Source of the DNA: Bolinopsis microptera
Lineage: Eukaryota > Ctenophora > Tentaculata > Lobata > Bolinopsidae
Direction: 5' to 3'
DNA: 64,000 nt
NCBI RefSeq assembly: GCF_026151205.1
Contig: NC_087084.1
Location: 7,985,394 to 8,049,393 of the forward strand
Numbering within the stretch: position 1 is the first letter of the stretch; each line of letters opens with the position of its first letter. This document shows, in pieces, positions 11,228-20,967 of this stretch. Under the pieces are notes generated by a model. It was not told where the DNA came from. It worked only from the letters and a program-made list of their open reading frames with translations, and made no database searches. The translations under genes and the position numbers were made by a program.

Positions 11228-12699
11228 TTATCTATATATTTTGTATACTTGAAACATTATGTTCCGTTGATTGCATAGTGGTTAATACATATTTTAAAAA
11301 TTCAATAAATCAGATAATGCTTCAATCTAATCAAATTTTTAATTTTGTATTAGCATCAAAGTTGCTGCTGCCTGCTTGCACTATATAATAATCAAATTTA
11401 TAATATAAGTTGTATTTATATATTGGTTGCAATTTATGATATAAGTTGCATCTTCAAAATTTGCTGTCATATATTATCTTTAACTCTCAGTTCACTAATG
11501 ATTCACTCAAATATGTACATAAATAACAAACAGGACAGGTAACTAGACCAAAATATTATTAAAATTGATTTTATTGCAAATAAAATGAACCATTTGTTTT
11601 CCTTAAACCATCTGCTCTACACAAAGCAGTGTCCTAACAACTAGACAATAGTAGTAACTTGGCTAAGTGGACCACACAAAACGCAAAATCATAAAACTAT
11701 CAATGTTAACTGTTGACTGCTAAAAAACGTCTTCCACATTGTCCCTGTCTATTCACAGTTCTTTTATTCAAATTTCTGATTGTTTCTGAATAGACTCAGT
11801 GACTGAGTCTATTTAGAAACAATCAGAAATTTGAATAAAAGAACTATCAAATCATGAGACTCAATAACACTACACGAATCCACCAGATTGTCTATTCACA
11901 GTTTATTCGATGAGATCAAAATATGACATGAAAAGGAGGAAAATGCTTTTACTCCAGTATGAGAAGAGAGCCTTTGATCCACTTATATTTCCACAATATC
12001 TTGAGGAATGTTATGAAACCCCTGTGTTTGATAATACATAGTTGGACAAATCTCAGACTCAGGTCAAGAAGCACATCAGAACTTGATTCAGTTTTGACTT
12101 GTTTATTTATTTATTACTTATTATAGTACATTGTTATAAGTATATATACTTAGAATGTGATCTGTACAGAATGTCATCGTTAGTTGCTTTATGTCCCCAA
12201 TTTTAATAACTTTTAAAACTAGAAGAGTGAAAGCAAGGCATGGGATTAGGTACTTGGATTTTGTTTTATTTTGATTACACCCTAAAGATTTGTCATTTGT
12301 GCAATGAAACTCTGTACAATGAATGTAAGAAGTAATGAAAGTGGGACACAAGTTATATTTGCACATATTGTAATGTTCGTAAACTACAAATTAAGAAGTT
12401 AATTTCATGCTCAAAATCTTCACTCATGATCTAATTTTCATTATTTTAGAGTAGACAAAATTTGCTTTATTTTTGTGCTGGTTATCTACAATAAGTTACT
12501 GGAAATCACACCCACTAGCACCTTCTCTTACGAAAAGTCTAAAATTGGTCAATCTCAAAGTAATATATCCTACTGAATTTTGGCTGTTGTTTGGCTAAGT
12601 CAGGCTAAAATAATTTATTTTGTACTAAATGGTAGATGTGTGGAATACAACAAGTTTACACTTCACACTACTTAATAAAAGTACATAAAATCACTTGAC
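11228..12699. other. AT-rich intergenic region with one long hairpin
   Basis: No gene is recognised. The only strong structure is the 89-bp palindrome at 11757-11845. Short open frames (for example 12121-12366 on the minus strand) have no recognisable motifs. The right end contains the likely poly(A) signal of the minus-strand gene that stops at 12867: AATAAA, read as TTTATT at 12700-12705. Confidence 0.4.
11757..11845. repeat. Near-perfect 44-bp palindrome (hairpin)
   Basis: The arm 11757-11800 (AGTTCTTTTATTC...GACTCAGT) is repeated inverted at 11802-11845 with one mismatch and a single-base spacer. The flanks share a direct repeat TGTCTATTCACAGTT (about 11747 and 11889). It could be a recent palindromic duplication, a minimal foldback element or a small-RNA hairpin. 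The sequence alone does not decide. Confidence 0.85.
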
Positions 12700-12866
12700 T
12701 TTATTTTCAAAATGTTTAAAAATCATGTTATTCAAATCATCAAATTTTCTTTACCAATATCATCATGAATATGATCCACCATTAATTTTTTTAGTCTCAC
12801 AATGTTCAGAGAATATATTTATAATGTTATTAACAATATGTGTCTTAGTTTGCTCTTGCAGCAACC

Positions 12867-14366
12867 TCATAATGCTTGTTCAAGCAATTCATCATAACAG
12901 TCAAAATCCTCCAACAGCTCAAGCAGGCAATGCACCTTCATCTTAACCTTATGTGACAACTTAGCTTCGTTACTGTACTTTGTCTTGAGCTTAGTGATGA
13001 GCTTGTCAGCATTGAAGTCTTTGTTCTTGATGTAGTTGATGGCTTCATTGAGTTGCGCCAGTTCCGAGTCATGAGACGAGCTGCTGGTGCTGGCGCTCGC
13101 TGTGCTACCCACCTCATCATCATCATTCTTTGTCTCCTGGTGTTAAACAACGTTAATGTGGGTTAGATAATTAATTTGTATAAGAGTTTCATTTCAAGTC
13201 ACACCACTTTTTAGCTTGTGATTTTTGTTAGCTGAAGTGACTTGGTGGTTGATGGTTACTTTAACGTGCTATCTAAAGTGCCACATTAGTGCTGAGGTTT
13301 GCTTTAAGTATAAGATTGTTAAAGCATTCGGTGACAGAATAATCTAGAAATTTGTTGCAGTTTATTGTAGCATGAATGATATTAAACTATCGTATGAGCT
13401 TAATAGAAGAGATGTTTTCTGAAAATAAACTGACCTTGTCCATTTCGAAAGTAACATGGTTTGTGTCCGGCACCTGTTCCATAACTTTCACTTTGTTCAC
13501 TGACTTCTTTTGCCCGGGTCCATATTTGCTTCTATCAAAGTATAGGTCATCATCTTCATCATAAGCGCTTCTATCGTAGTATAAACCATCTGGACCTTCG
13601 TCTTTTTTTCCATAGCGCAGTTCGTCAAAGAATTTTATCAACTGAAAAGTTTCTCATGATAATATGGAATCTTGTTGTTCACTCAGATGTAACTGCTGAA
13701 ATCTTGTTCTTCAATGATACATACTTCATACTATTAGGTGTTTTTTTTTTCAGAAAAAAACAATTTTACTTAAAAAATATTTCGTCAGCTCACCTGATCT
13801 TTATCGATATTGTGGATATTCTTCTTGAGCTGAAGTATATCATAGATAGCCTTTGCAACAAGCTTGGTATACGTGTCAGCATTGTAACCCTGGTTGTAGG
13901 CACAATTCTCAATTTCGCCCGCTGTCGGAAACCCATACTGCTCTAAACCTCTTAATACCTGAAATTAGTAACATCAGTGAAACAGAACTAAGGATTTGGT
14001 CAACTGTTAATCACACTACACAGGGTGCTACTAATTCTATTCCCTAAAGAAAATGATAAAACCACTTTAATCCTATCAGCAATTAAGAATGAAAAAAAGA
14101 CAAGTTAGAATGAATGGAACAGCCCTTTCATTGCAACAAAAATATAAATTCAGCATTAAACTGTTAATACCAAAAGATTCCTCTTCAATCAACCGAAACG
14201 AACAACACTCTAAAACTCAAACTATTCACAATGATCCATTAAACTGTTAATAAAAACATTCACTGCATATCTCAAGCAAACATCTACTCACATGAGTTAG
14301 CTTAGTAAGTGACAACTGACAAAGTCTCTGAGTACACCAAGGTTTTCTGCTGTCTATAAATGACAT
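12867..14366 (-). CDS. Four-exon gene, 239-aa protein of unrecognised family
   Basis: The exons on the minus strand are 14366-14292 (ATG start), 13958-13794, 13641-13435 and 13136-12867 (TGA). All junctions are phase 0 with good sites: donors GTGAGT, GTGAGC and GTCAGT, acceptors TTTCAG, TTTCAG and CCAG. The protein starts MSFIDSRKPWCTQRLCQLS and continues into VLRGLEQYGFPTAGEIENC, an apparently helical region. The third exon has an acidic tyrosine-rich repeat (LYYDRSAYDEDDDLYFDRSK). The last exon has a Ser/Thr-rich linker, then an amphipathic helical C-terminus (LNEAINYIKNKDF ... LLELLEDFDCYDELLEQAL). I do not recognise the family. A CCAAT/CACGTG promoter lies 185-460 bp upstream, and a poly(A) signal about 165 bp downstream of the stop. 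Exon 1 is the least certain part; the phase match and strong donor support it. Confidence 0.8.
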
Positions 14367-14549
14367 CAATGTAATCCACGAGTAGCTGATCAATTATTAC
14401 TGAAACAAAACAAATCTCCTCCTGATAACAAATGAGTTGAGAGCAAGCCTGGCTGCGACGTCAAAACATGTTTTATACAGATCAAAGTTTTTAAACTTTC
14501 CAATCCGTGACTTGCTACTTAACAATAAACTCATGATACAGTGAGTGTC

Positions 14550-14830
14550 CACGTGATTTGAACTGGCTGTTCTGATTGGTTCTCTTGAGAAATACTGGTC
14601 AGTGATTGGTCGGATGGTGGAGGGAGAGAGTGTTGAAATAGCACGCCATTATGTGGGATGTATCGAGGATGAGAGCTTGTTGTGATTGGTAGCAAGCAGG
14701 GCAATTGTGCTCATCAAGCATCAATCATCAGTTAAACAAGTTTACCATTTTAATGTCACGTGACTGATTCTCGTTGTCTGATTGGTTGGTGGATGTCATG
14801 GGATTGTGATGGTGGGGTGTGATTGGTTGA
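14550..14830 (-). promoter_or_regulatory. CCAAT/E-box promoter of the 239-aa gene
   Basis: Five CCAAT boxes on the minus strand (ATTGG on plus at 14575, 14605, 14685, 14781 and 14822) and two CACGTG E-boxes (14550-14555, 14757-14762) lie 185-460 bp upstream of the ATG at 14366. CCAAT is the NF-Y site. The same combination occurs upstream of the Ariadne-like gene and of array copy G. Confidence 0.65.
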
Positions 14831-15688
14831 TGTGATACGGTCTTGTTATGGTTCTATCTGTGGAAGTGGATGTGAAACTGTTGTTTGGTTCGATTGAATT
14901 AGTGGAGAAATGTGTGTTTGTGATTTGTACAAACGCATTGTTTGATCTAGCAATACTTGGATAAAATATTTTCAATTTTTGTGGCACTGGACACGGAGAT
15001 GAAAGTGTTTAAAAGTCAACTTTTCCGGTTGGGAATATCGAGTTTGGTTGGCAGCATGGCTTTTTTCCGCCCGGCTCACCAAGTTTAAATGGTTAAAACA
15101 TGAGCATTTCCTGTACACAGTTACACGAAAGCTGTTCTCATCATCATAAAGTATCAAACAAAACCACAAAAAGTTAAATGATCAAGATAACTCAAAGAAG
15201 TGCCCCGATCTTTGTACAAAAAAAAGATCATCAATAATGCATTGAAATGGTTAAAGCTTCCGAATTTTCATTTAAAGGATTTTAAAAGTTGTTTTATCTT
15301 GTTGTGGTTGTGCAACTAACATAACTGATATTTAAATTAACGAAGGAGCACTGGATATCATTTATCGATCAATAGATTTTGTTCTATTTTGATTATTCTT
15401 AAAATGAGTAAGATTTTAAAAATAAATTTCACATGCTTTAAATGATTTTATGCGTTACATATTATGTTAAACGTTTGTTTGATAGGCTACTTGAAGTTTT
15501 AAAAATTGAATTATCTAATATATTCTGTTCATACATATCACAACTATTCCGGTAAGGAGTGGGAGGTGTCTAATTTTATTAAGAGCACGATTTTGAGCAC
15601 GCATTTGAATAAAAAAGTAGCAGAATTTGATAAGGTGCTATTAAAATTAAGTAATTCAAGATTAGTAGCCACATTGATAGATACTGTA
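14831..15688. other. No recognisable gene
   Basis: AT-rich sequence between the promoter and a large TIR element. Short open frames are present, but none shows protein-like composition or splice partners. Confidence 0.35.
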
Positions 15689-17301
15689 GGGCAATTCCAC
15701 GGTAAGGTTCCACTTGGTGAAAATGAAAAATGTTAAGATAGGCACCTAATTTTGGTTAAAATATGTTCATTAGACTCTTAACCTTACAAGTCAACAAAAG
15801 TTTTTTGTTTCATATTGCGTTAACTTTTGATTTTTCTCATTCAAAGGAACACTACTCGGAAATGAAAAAAATCGTTCAAATTTTTAAAGGGCCATAGTTT
15901 GGGTATGCAGCAATATTTCTCTATGAAATTCCATACACTTAGGCATATGCATAAGAATGAGAGCTATGCAAAGTTTCAAAACCGTTACTCAAATACTTTT
16001 TCTAAAAAATTTCCACAAAGATGGTGTCACGTCCGTCACAAAATTAAGCAAAAAAGTTTTTTCAGAGCCACATAGTGCTATTTATATTCAAAAAACCACT
16101 GTAACCTATCTCTTCTGAAGGTAAGGGAGTACCGTAGAAATTATCAGGCTTGTATCTTTTAAGAAAAAAATTTTGTAAGGGGGGTCCCAACTTGTCGCGT
16201 CCGTCACATTTTTTTGAAAATGCTCCAAAAAATCTTTAAACAGACTTTAAAGGCATTTTTCCTAAAGCTGAGGCCGTCCTCAACAAAACTATGTCGTCAA
16301 ATCAAAAATTGGACAGAAAATGACCGAGTTATGTATAATTTTGTATATGCCCATATATGGGCATACGGCTCACTTTTAGCCATTTTTATCCATATTTCCA
16401 TTATTTTGACTAAAACCAAGACGAATAGAAGTCAAATAAGGTTGGATTGTGTTGATTATGTTGACTAGACTATCAAAGAACATCATATGCAATTCAATAA
16501 TTTAATTTACTGATTTTTTGCCATTTTATTTGCTTACAACTTTTTCAGAGGTAAAAGGCACAAAAAATGGACTTAACCCTATTTTCGCATATTTTTGAAG
16601 TAAAAATTCAATATCTTCCACATTTTAAACACTAAAGTAATGAAACTTTTAGGAGATGGTCTCAACAGTATGATGCGTTGAACAGTGATGAATGTTTTAC
16701 CAGAGTTATAAATTTGTTCTAGTAAAGAAATAATTGATGCCCCTAGACTGATACCCTAGCGTATGCCCAAAATGGACGATTTTGGCTGTTGCAGACCTCT
16801 TGGGGGTATTTGAGGCCTAAAAATTGGCATGAATACAGAGTAGATGTCACTGAACAAGATAAAAGTGTCAAGTGGAAGATTTGGAAAAATTGAAAAAAAA
16901 CGTGTGTCCGTCACAGTCACGTCTGTCACAATTTGAAAATGGCGCCACGCAAACAAAAATTGAGCAATCTCTAAGAAAATGGCATCTCAGAAATCCCTAA
17001 ACCTTCTTCTATCATTGTAATTTTAAATTAGATACAATAGATAACTTTTTGAGATAAATTTGGGTACCATCTGAGTAGACACCCAAAAAAAGTGTCATAT
17101 TTACGTCACGTCCGTCACAGGGGTGCTATCTCAGAAAGTAATAATAGTAGGGGTCTGAAATTTTCACACAACCTGTAGAAAGGTTAAATGTGGACTAATA
17201 AACAGTTGGAGCTGATAAATAAACAACATCTCGAGTACAACATTCGTTTGAACTTTAAAAAACAGCAAAATCGTGGTGTCCGTCACGGTGGAATTGCCCT
17301 G
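15689..17301. mobile_element. 1.6-kb non-autonomous TIR element with internal TCCGTCAC motifs
   Basis: The left end GGGCAATTCCACGGT (15689-15703) is matched at the right by CGGTGGAATTGCCCTG (17286-17301), with TA on each side (15687-15688 and 17302-17303). The interior has no transposase and no long reading frame. It carries repeated GTCCGTCACA-like motifs near 16026, 16197, 16905, 17107 and 17278, related to the right terminus, where the motif abuts the TIR. A TATGCCCATATATGGGCATA palindrome lies at about 16346. TA target site and short TIRs suggest Tc1/mariner-type mobilisation, but the assignment is tentative. Confidence 0.65.
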
Positions 17302-17339
17302 TAGTGAGTACTGTACTAGTGAGAGATGAAACATATTTG

Positions 17340-17415
17340 TGTTGACACGTGACAGTGATTCTGGGTGTTCATTGGTCAATATAGTAAGCTGATTGGTTAA
17401 TCTCTGTCACGTGTC
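17340..17415 (+). promoter_or_regulatory. Palindromic CACGTG-CCAAT-CCAAT-CACGTG promoter module of the Ariadne-like gene
   Basis: CACGTG at 17346-17351 and 17408-17413 bracket two CCAAT boxes (ATTGG at 17371-17375 and 17392-17396), about 200 bp upstream of the ATG at 17614. The stretch CTGATTGGTTAATCTCTG plus TCACGTGTC recurs as its exact reverse complement at about 56347-56373, upstream of array copy G. Confidence 0.7.
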
Positions 17416-17613
17416 TGAGAAAACATAGTTCATCTCCTTATCAATATCTCTATCATCAGTAGTTCACTTATCTCAATATTTTGAGTCTCATGAACTATAT
17501 CTGTGGGAAGAAATCAATATTTACCTCAATAATCCTGTATAAACTTAAATAGTAAAACTTTATTTTATTTATCTAATTATTCACCGCCGGCAGGCTGTTA
17601 TTATAAATGTTAA

Positions 17614-18902
17614 ATGTTCTCGGATCATGATGAAGACTTCTCTTTCGACGATGATCTTGAATACAGTAACTCTGAAACCAGTGATACTCATCAGGTCAGT
17701 TTGTCTTGTTTCGTTTTGCCAGGACCTCGTGCCCCAAAGCTCTATCATAACCCTAACCGTAACACTAGTCGCTAATCCCAACCACAACCTTAATCCCAAT
17801 CCTAACCTTAACCACATCATTAACCACAATCTCAACCACAACCTTAACCACAATCCCAATCCCAACCACATCCTAAATCACAACCACAGCCTTAACCACA
17901 ATCCCAATCCCAACCACATCCTGAATCACAACCACAATCCCCATCCTAACCACAACCTTAACCTTAACCAAAACCACAAACTCAACCACAATCCAACCAC
18001 AACCTTAATCCAAACCACAACCCCAAAGTTAGGGGCGCTTATTTTTAAGGTACTTAAAAACCTGAGCGGAGCTAGCATGATAACGTAAAAGAATGACTAG
18101 TAACTACCCTTCCCATCACTCTATTATTTCAACCAATTTATTGCAGCAAGAAAGAAGATACAACATCGTGGCGGCATCGGACGTTATCAGCGAGATGAAC
18201 AAATATATAGACAGAGTTAATGAAATATTTAAAGTGGGTAACATTTAGTTCAGTTTATTATTGGATGGAAATGTCTTCCATGATTTGATTATTATTCATT
18301 GAATTCATTTAATTGTAATTTTATAGCTAATCATATTTTAGCTATTTGATAATTATTTGATAATTAATTGTTAATAAATTAGTAATTACTGACTCTATCA
18401 GATAAAAAGATCGTTAGTTCGTCGACTGTTAGTTCACTTCAAGTGGAACCCTGAACGACTTATTGAAAAGTACGTACAGTTTATTTTTTAATATTTTTTA
18501 ACATTTTACTGTAAAAGTTATGAAAAAAAGCAGAGATCAGAAAAAAGGTAGATATTCTGGTTCCATAAACCAGAATTTTAGAAGGATGTTTTGAAAGATG
18601 GTTTTCAAGATGAGATGAGGCAAAAAGGAAAAAATGTACCTAATTTATCTTTTCACATATAATCCAGTATCCTCAAACAGAATTGTTTGTTATAATAATA
18701 ATAATTAATAATTTTGCTAAATACACCTATAAAATTAGTAAATATTTAATTTAATTAACAATTTTTAATAATAGAATGAGGTGGAATTTAATTGGAATGT
18801 CATTTGACCAGGTATTACGAGAGTCAGGACAACTGTGAGGAATTGTTCAGAGAGGCTGGTCTCGTGTACGTTCCTGAGTGTACCGACACATACCGTAGAC
18901 AG
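17614..18902 (+). CDS. Ariadne-like RBR E3 ubiquitin ligase, exons 1-4 (N-terminal UBA-like region)
   Basis: The exons are 17614-17694, 18147-18233, 18402-18469 and 18812-18902, with consistent phases (0, 0, 2, 0) and GT-AG junctions (donors GTCAGT, GTGGGT, GTACGT, GTAGAT). The translated product has an acidic start (MFSDHDEDFSFDDDLEY). It is followed by DVISEMNKYIDRVNEIF, RRLLVHFKWNPERLIEKYYE and ELFREAGLVYV, which align by eye with the UBA-like domain of Ariadne proteins (HMVECIREVNEV, LLSHFNWDKEKLMERYF). Ariadne proteins are RING-between-RING ligases that transfer ubiquitin and work with neddylated cullins. The protein continues into RING1 in the exon at 58158-58211. Later exons (rest of RING1, IBR, RING2, Ariadne domain) are not in the window. 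Whether it is the ARIH1 or ARIH2 type is not decided. Confidence 0.87.
17743..18023 (+). repeat. Degenerate hexamer repeat (AACCCT/AACCAC-like) in intron 1
   Basis: About 280 bp of imperfect six-base units such as ATCCCA, ACCACA and ACCTTA fill most of intron 1. The left edge (ATAACCCTAACCGTAAC) resembles the metazoan telomere repeat CCCTAA, but most units have diverged. The resulting Asn/Pro/His open frame is not a gene. It is best described as a telomere-like satellite remnant. Confidence 0.8.
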
Positions 18903-19629
18903 GTAGATTATTAATTTACTATTTATTCATTTACTAAATTGATTTGTAATTTAATTTTTAGTATTTTTAGTATTTATACTAGTGGGAGTGGTTTAACATG
19001 TTTAGACACATACCGTAGAAACTAAAAAGGGTAAATTACCAATTTACTGAAATGATTGAGTATTTTAGCGATCAACAATTAATAAAACAAATATTTAATA
19101 AAACAAATATTTATTTTTACGGCACAATCAAACAATATCAATAACAAATAAATCAGGGGAGGTGGAGGTTTGAAGAGGTTTCAAGTGGCGAAGGCCACTG
19201 CTTATCTTTAAGATTTTAGAGTGACCTGTGCTTGAAACCCCCTCAACCATCCACTACGTCATTATACTCGTTATACAAATTATATAGGAAAATATAATAA
19301 TCTAAAATTACTTATTGGTTTAGTTTGGTGACATAGGAGAGCCCAGTTGAGTTTTAGTTTAGGTTTAGGATTTAAATCATAGTTTAAAAGGTTAGCCATG
19401 TTTCATGGCCGAGAGAGATATCATGTGTGCAGAGCCGTACCGGATTTAGAATTTGAGATATAATATAAATTAGTTACCATGTATTAAGGGTCATCTCGAT
19501 TTTGGAGGGATAGCAAGTGCTTTTTAAGGTTAGATTTAATAATACCTGACGAGGCTGACAAATCTGAATTCTTGGAAGAACCCGGGATTATTATCCCATC
19601 TTCATTAGCATCACATATTTCGAATACAT

Positions 19630-19990
19630 AGGGGCTGACTTACTGACTTGACTTAAGGCGGGTAGTATTCCCGAGATCCATTGACAACAGTTCTCCACAG
19701 CTTTCTGTCCTCCATCAGTCTAGCTATCTCATCTACTGATTTCAGCCCAGTATCTGCTTTTAGGTTATCTAGTAGTGTTAGGTAAGGTCGCCCCCTGTTA
19801 GTATGCCCATGACTCGGCTTCCAGAGGATCAGTTTGTTCAGTGTCAGCTCCGGATGTCGGTGAGCATGGCCTGCAAGTCTGAGCCTTCGTTGGGTTATCT
19901 TGGAGCTGACTTTAGGAAGATCACCGTACAGACTGTGGTTGCTGACATGGTCTCGATATTGATTGATGTTAAGGGCCATAGGGGCTGAGG
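19630..19990 (-). mobile_element. 5'-truncated RTE-like LINE fragment
   Basis: The minus-strand frame 19653-19990 encodes the C-terminal end of an RTE-like polyprotein: MALNINQYRDHVSNHSLYGD, then QRRLRLAGHAHRHPELTLNK and LWRTVVNGSREYYPP. It is clearly related to the end of the polyprotein at 6349-9414 (RRMRLAGHVARHDD, RPHLTFLDML). It terminates in the same AAGTCAGTAAGTCAG-type tail, so it is a truncated insertion whose 3' end is near 19630. Confidence 0.85.
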
Positions 19991-20540
19991 TCATTCCAAA
20001 TTTTCGTAGAGGTGTACAAAAAGTTCTGTTGGGAGATATCTAACCTCAGTAATGGGACAATCAGACGAAGTTTTTCATTTCTAGGACAGAACTGGAAAAG
20101 ATCTTTAATCGACTGGGGGACATCAAATTTAAGAATTTTGAATAGTTCCATAAATGTATGGTACATGTGCAGATTCTCCAGGTTCATAATATCTGCTCAG
20201 TGAATAGCGGTTTAGTGTGTTCAAGACAGTAGTTCTTGCTAGCCATATGTTCGTTATAAGTTCTTGAACGTGCACAGGTTAAATAGTATTCCTTATGATC
20301 AAAATTTGGAATGTTACCAAATAGCAGTCTTATACATCGTTTTTGAATTGCAAAGATTTTATTCAGCTTATGTTTAGGGATCTCACCCCAGCAACTTATA
20401 CAATAGCTAAATGGTGACATAAAAAGAGCATTGTATAGATTCAAATATTCAGATTTGGGAATGAATTTGCAAATTCTCTTAATCGATACAATACTGGAGT
20501 TCAGCTTAAAGATAAATGATTAAGATGTGGTTCCCAGCTT
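19985..20540 (-). mobile_element. LINE fragment of a different clade (RT C-terminus)
   Basis: Two overlapping minus-strand frames (20184-20444 and 19969-20187) encode YNALFMSPFSYCISCWGEIP, then LNKIFAIQKRCIRLLFGN, then LENLHMYHTFMELFKILK and FLYTSTKIWNDLSPY. This order (SYCISCWG, LQKR.IR, FLYTSTKIWN) is typical of the C-terminus of CR1, jockey or L2-like elements and differs from the RTE fragment that abuts it. A frameshift between the two frames marks it as dead. Confidence 0.75.
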
Positions 20541-20967
20541 AGCTGATCGTCTATTATACAATTAAATCAGGCCAAGAAGTTCACGTTTACTTTAATTGAG
20601 CTACTATATAAAACTTGATTTTATTTATATTTTAGTAATAATAATAATCTAATTTGATAAGTGGAAGTAACAAGTTACATAACGAGACAATTGTAATAAT
20701 TTTGTTACAATGTAAGGTATAATAATAATTCTGTTCAACTTTCAAAAGTTACTTCTACATAAAACAAAAAAAAAGCCATTTCATAGCTTCGTCTAAAATA
20801 TCATAAATATAAAATCAGTAGTATGGTAATATCATCAACTACATAGTAAAATAAAACAGTACAAACATGAAGCAATTCATTCTGATGTTAATTCACAAGA
20901 TATTTAAATCCCTAATTAATAAATTAATCTCATTCAATTAATAAATTGTATTTTAAAGTTTGAAGTG
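20541..20967. other. 3' flank of array copy A
   Basis: AT-rich sequence shared in part with the 3' flanks of the other array copies (ATTAATAAATTGTATTTTAAAG just downstream of the stop). No gene is seen. Confidence 0.4.

Noticed and set aside
17627-18088. 153-codon plus-strand frame rich in Asn, His and Pro
   Set aside because: It is the translation of a degenerate hexamer repeat in intron 1 of the Ariadne-like gene; exon 1 ends at 17694 with a proper donor.
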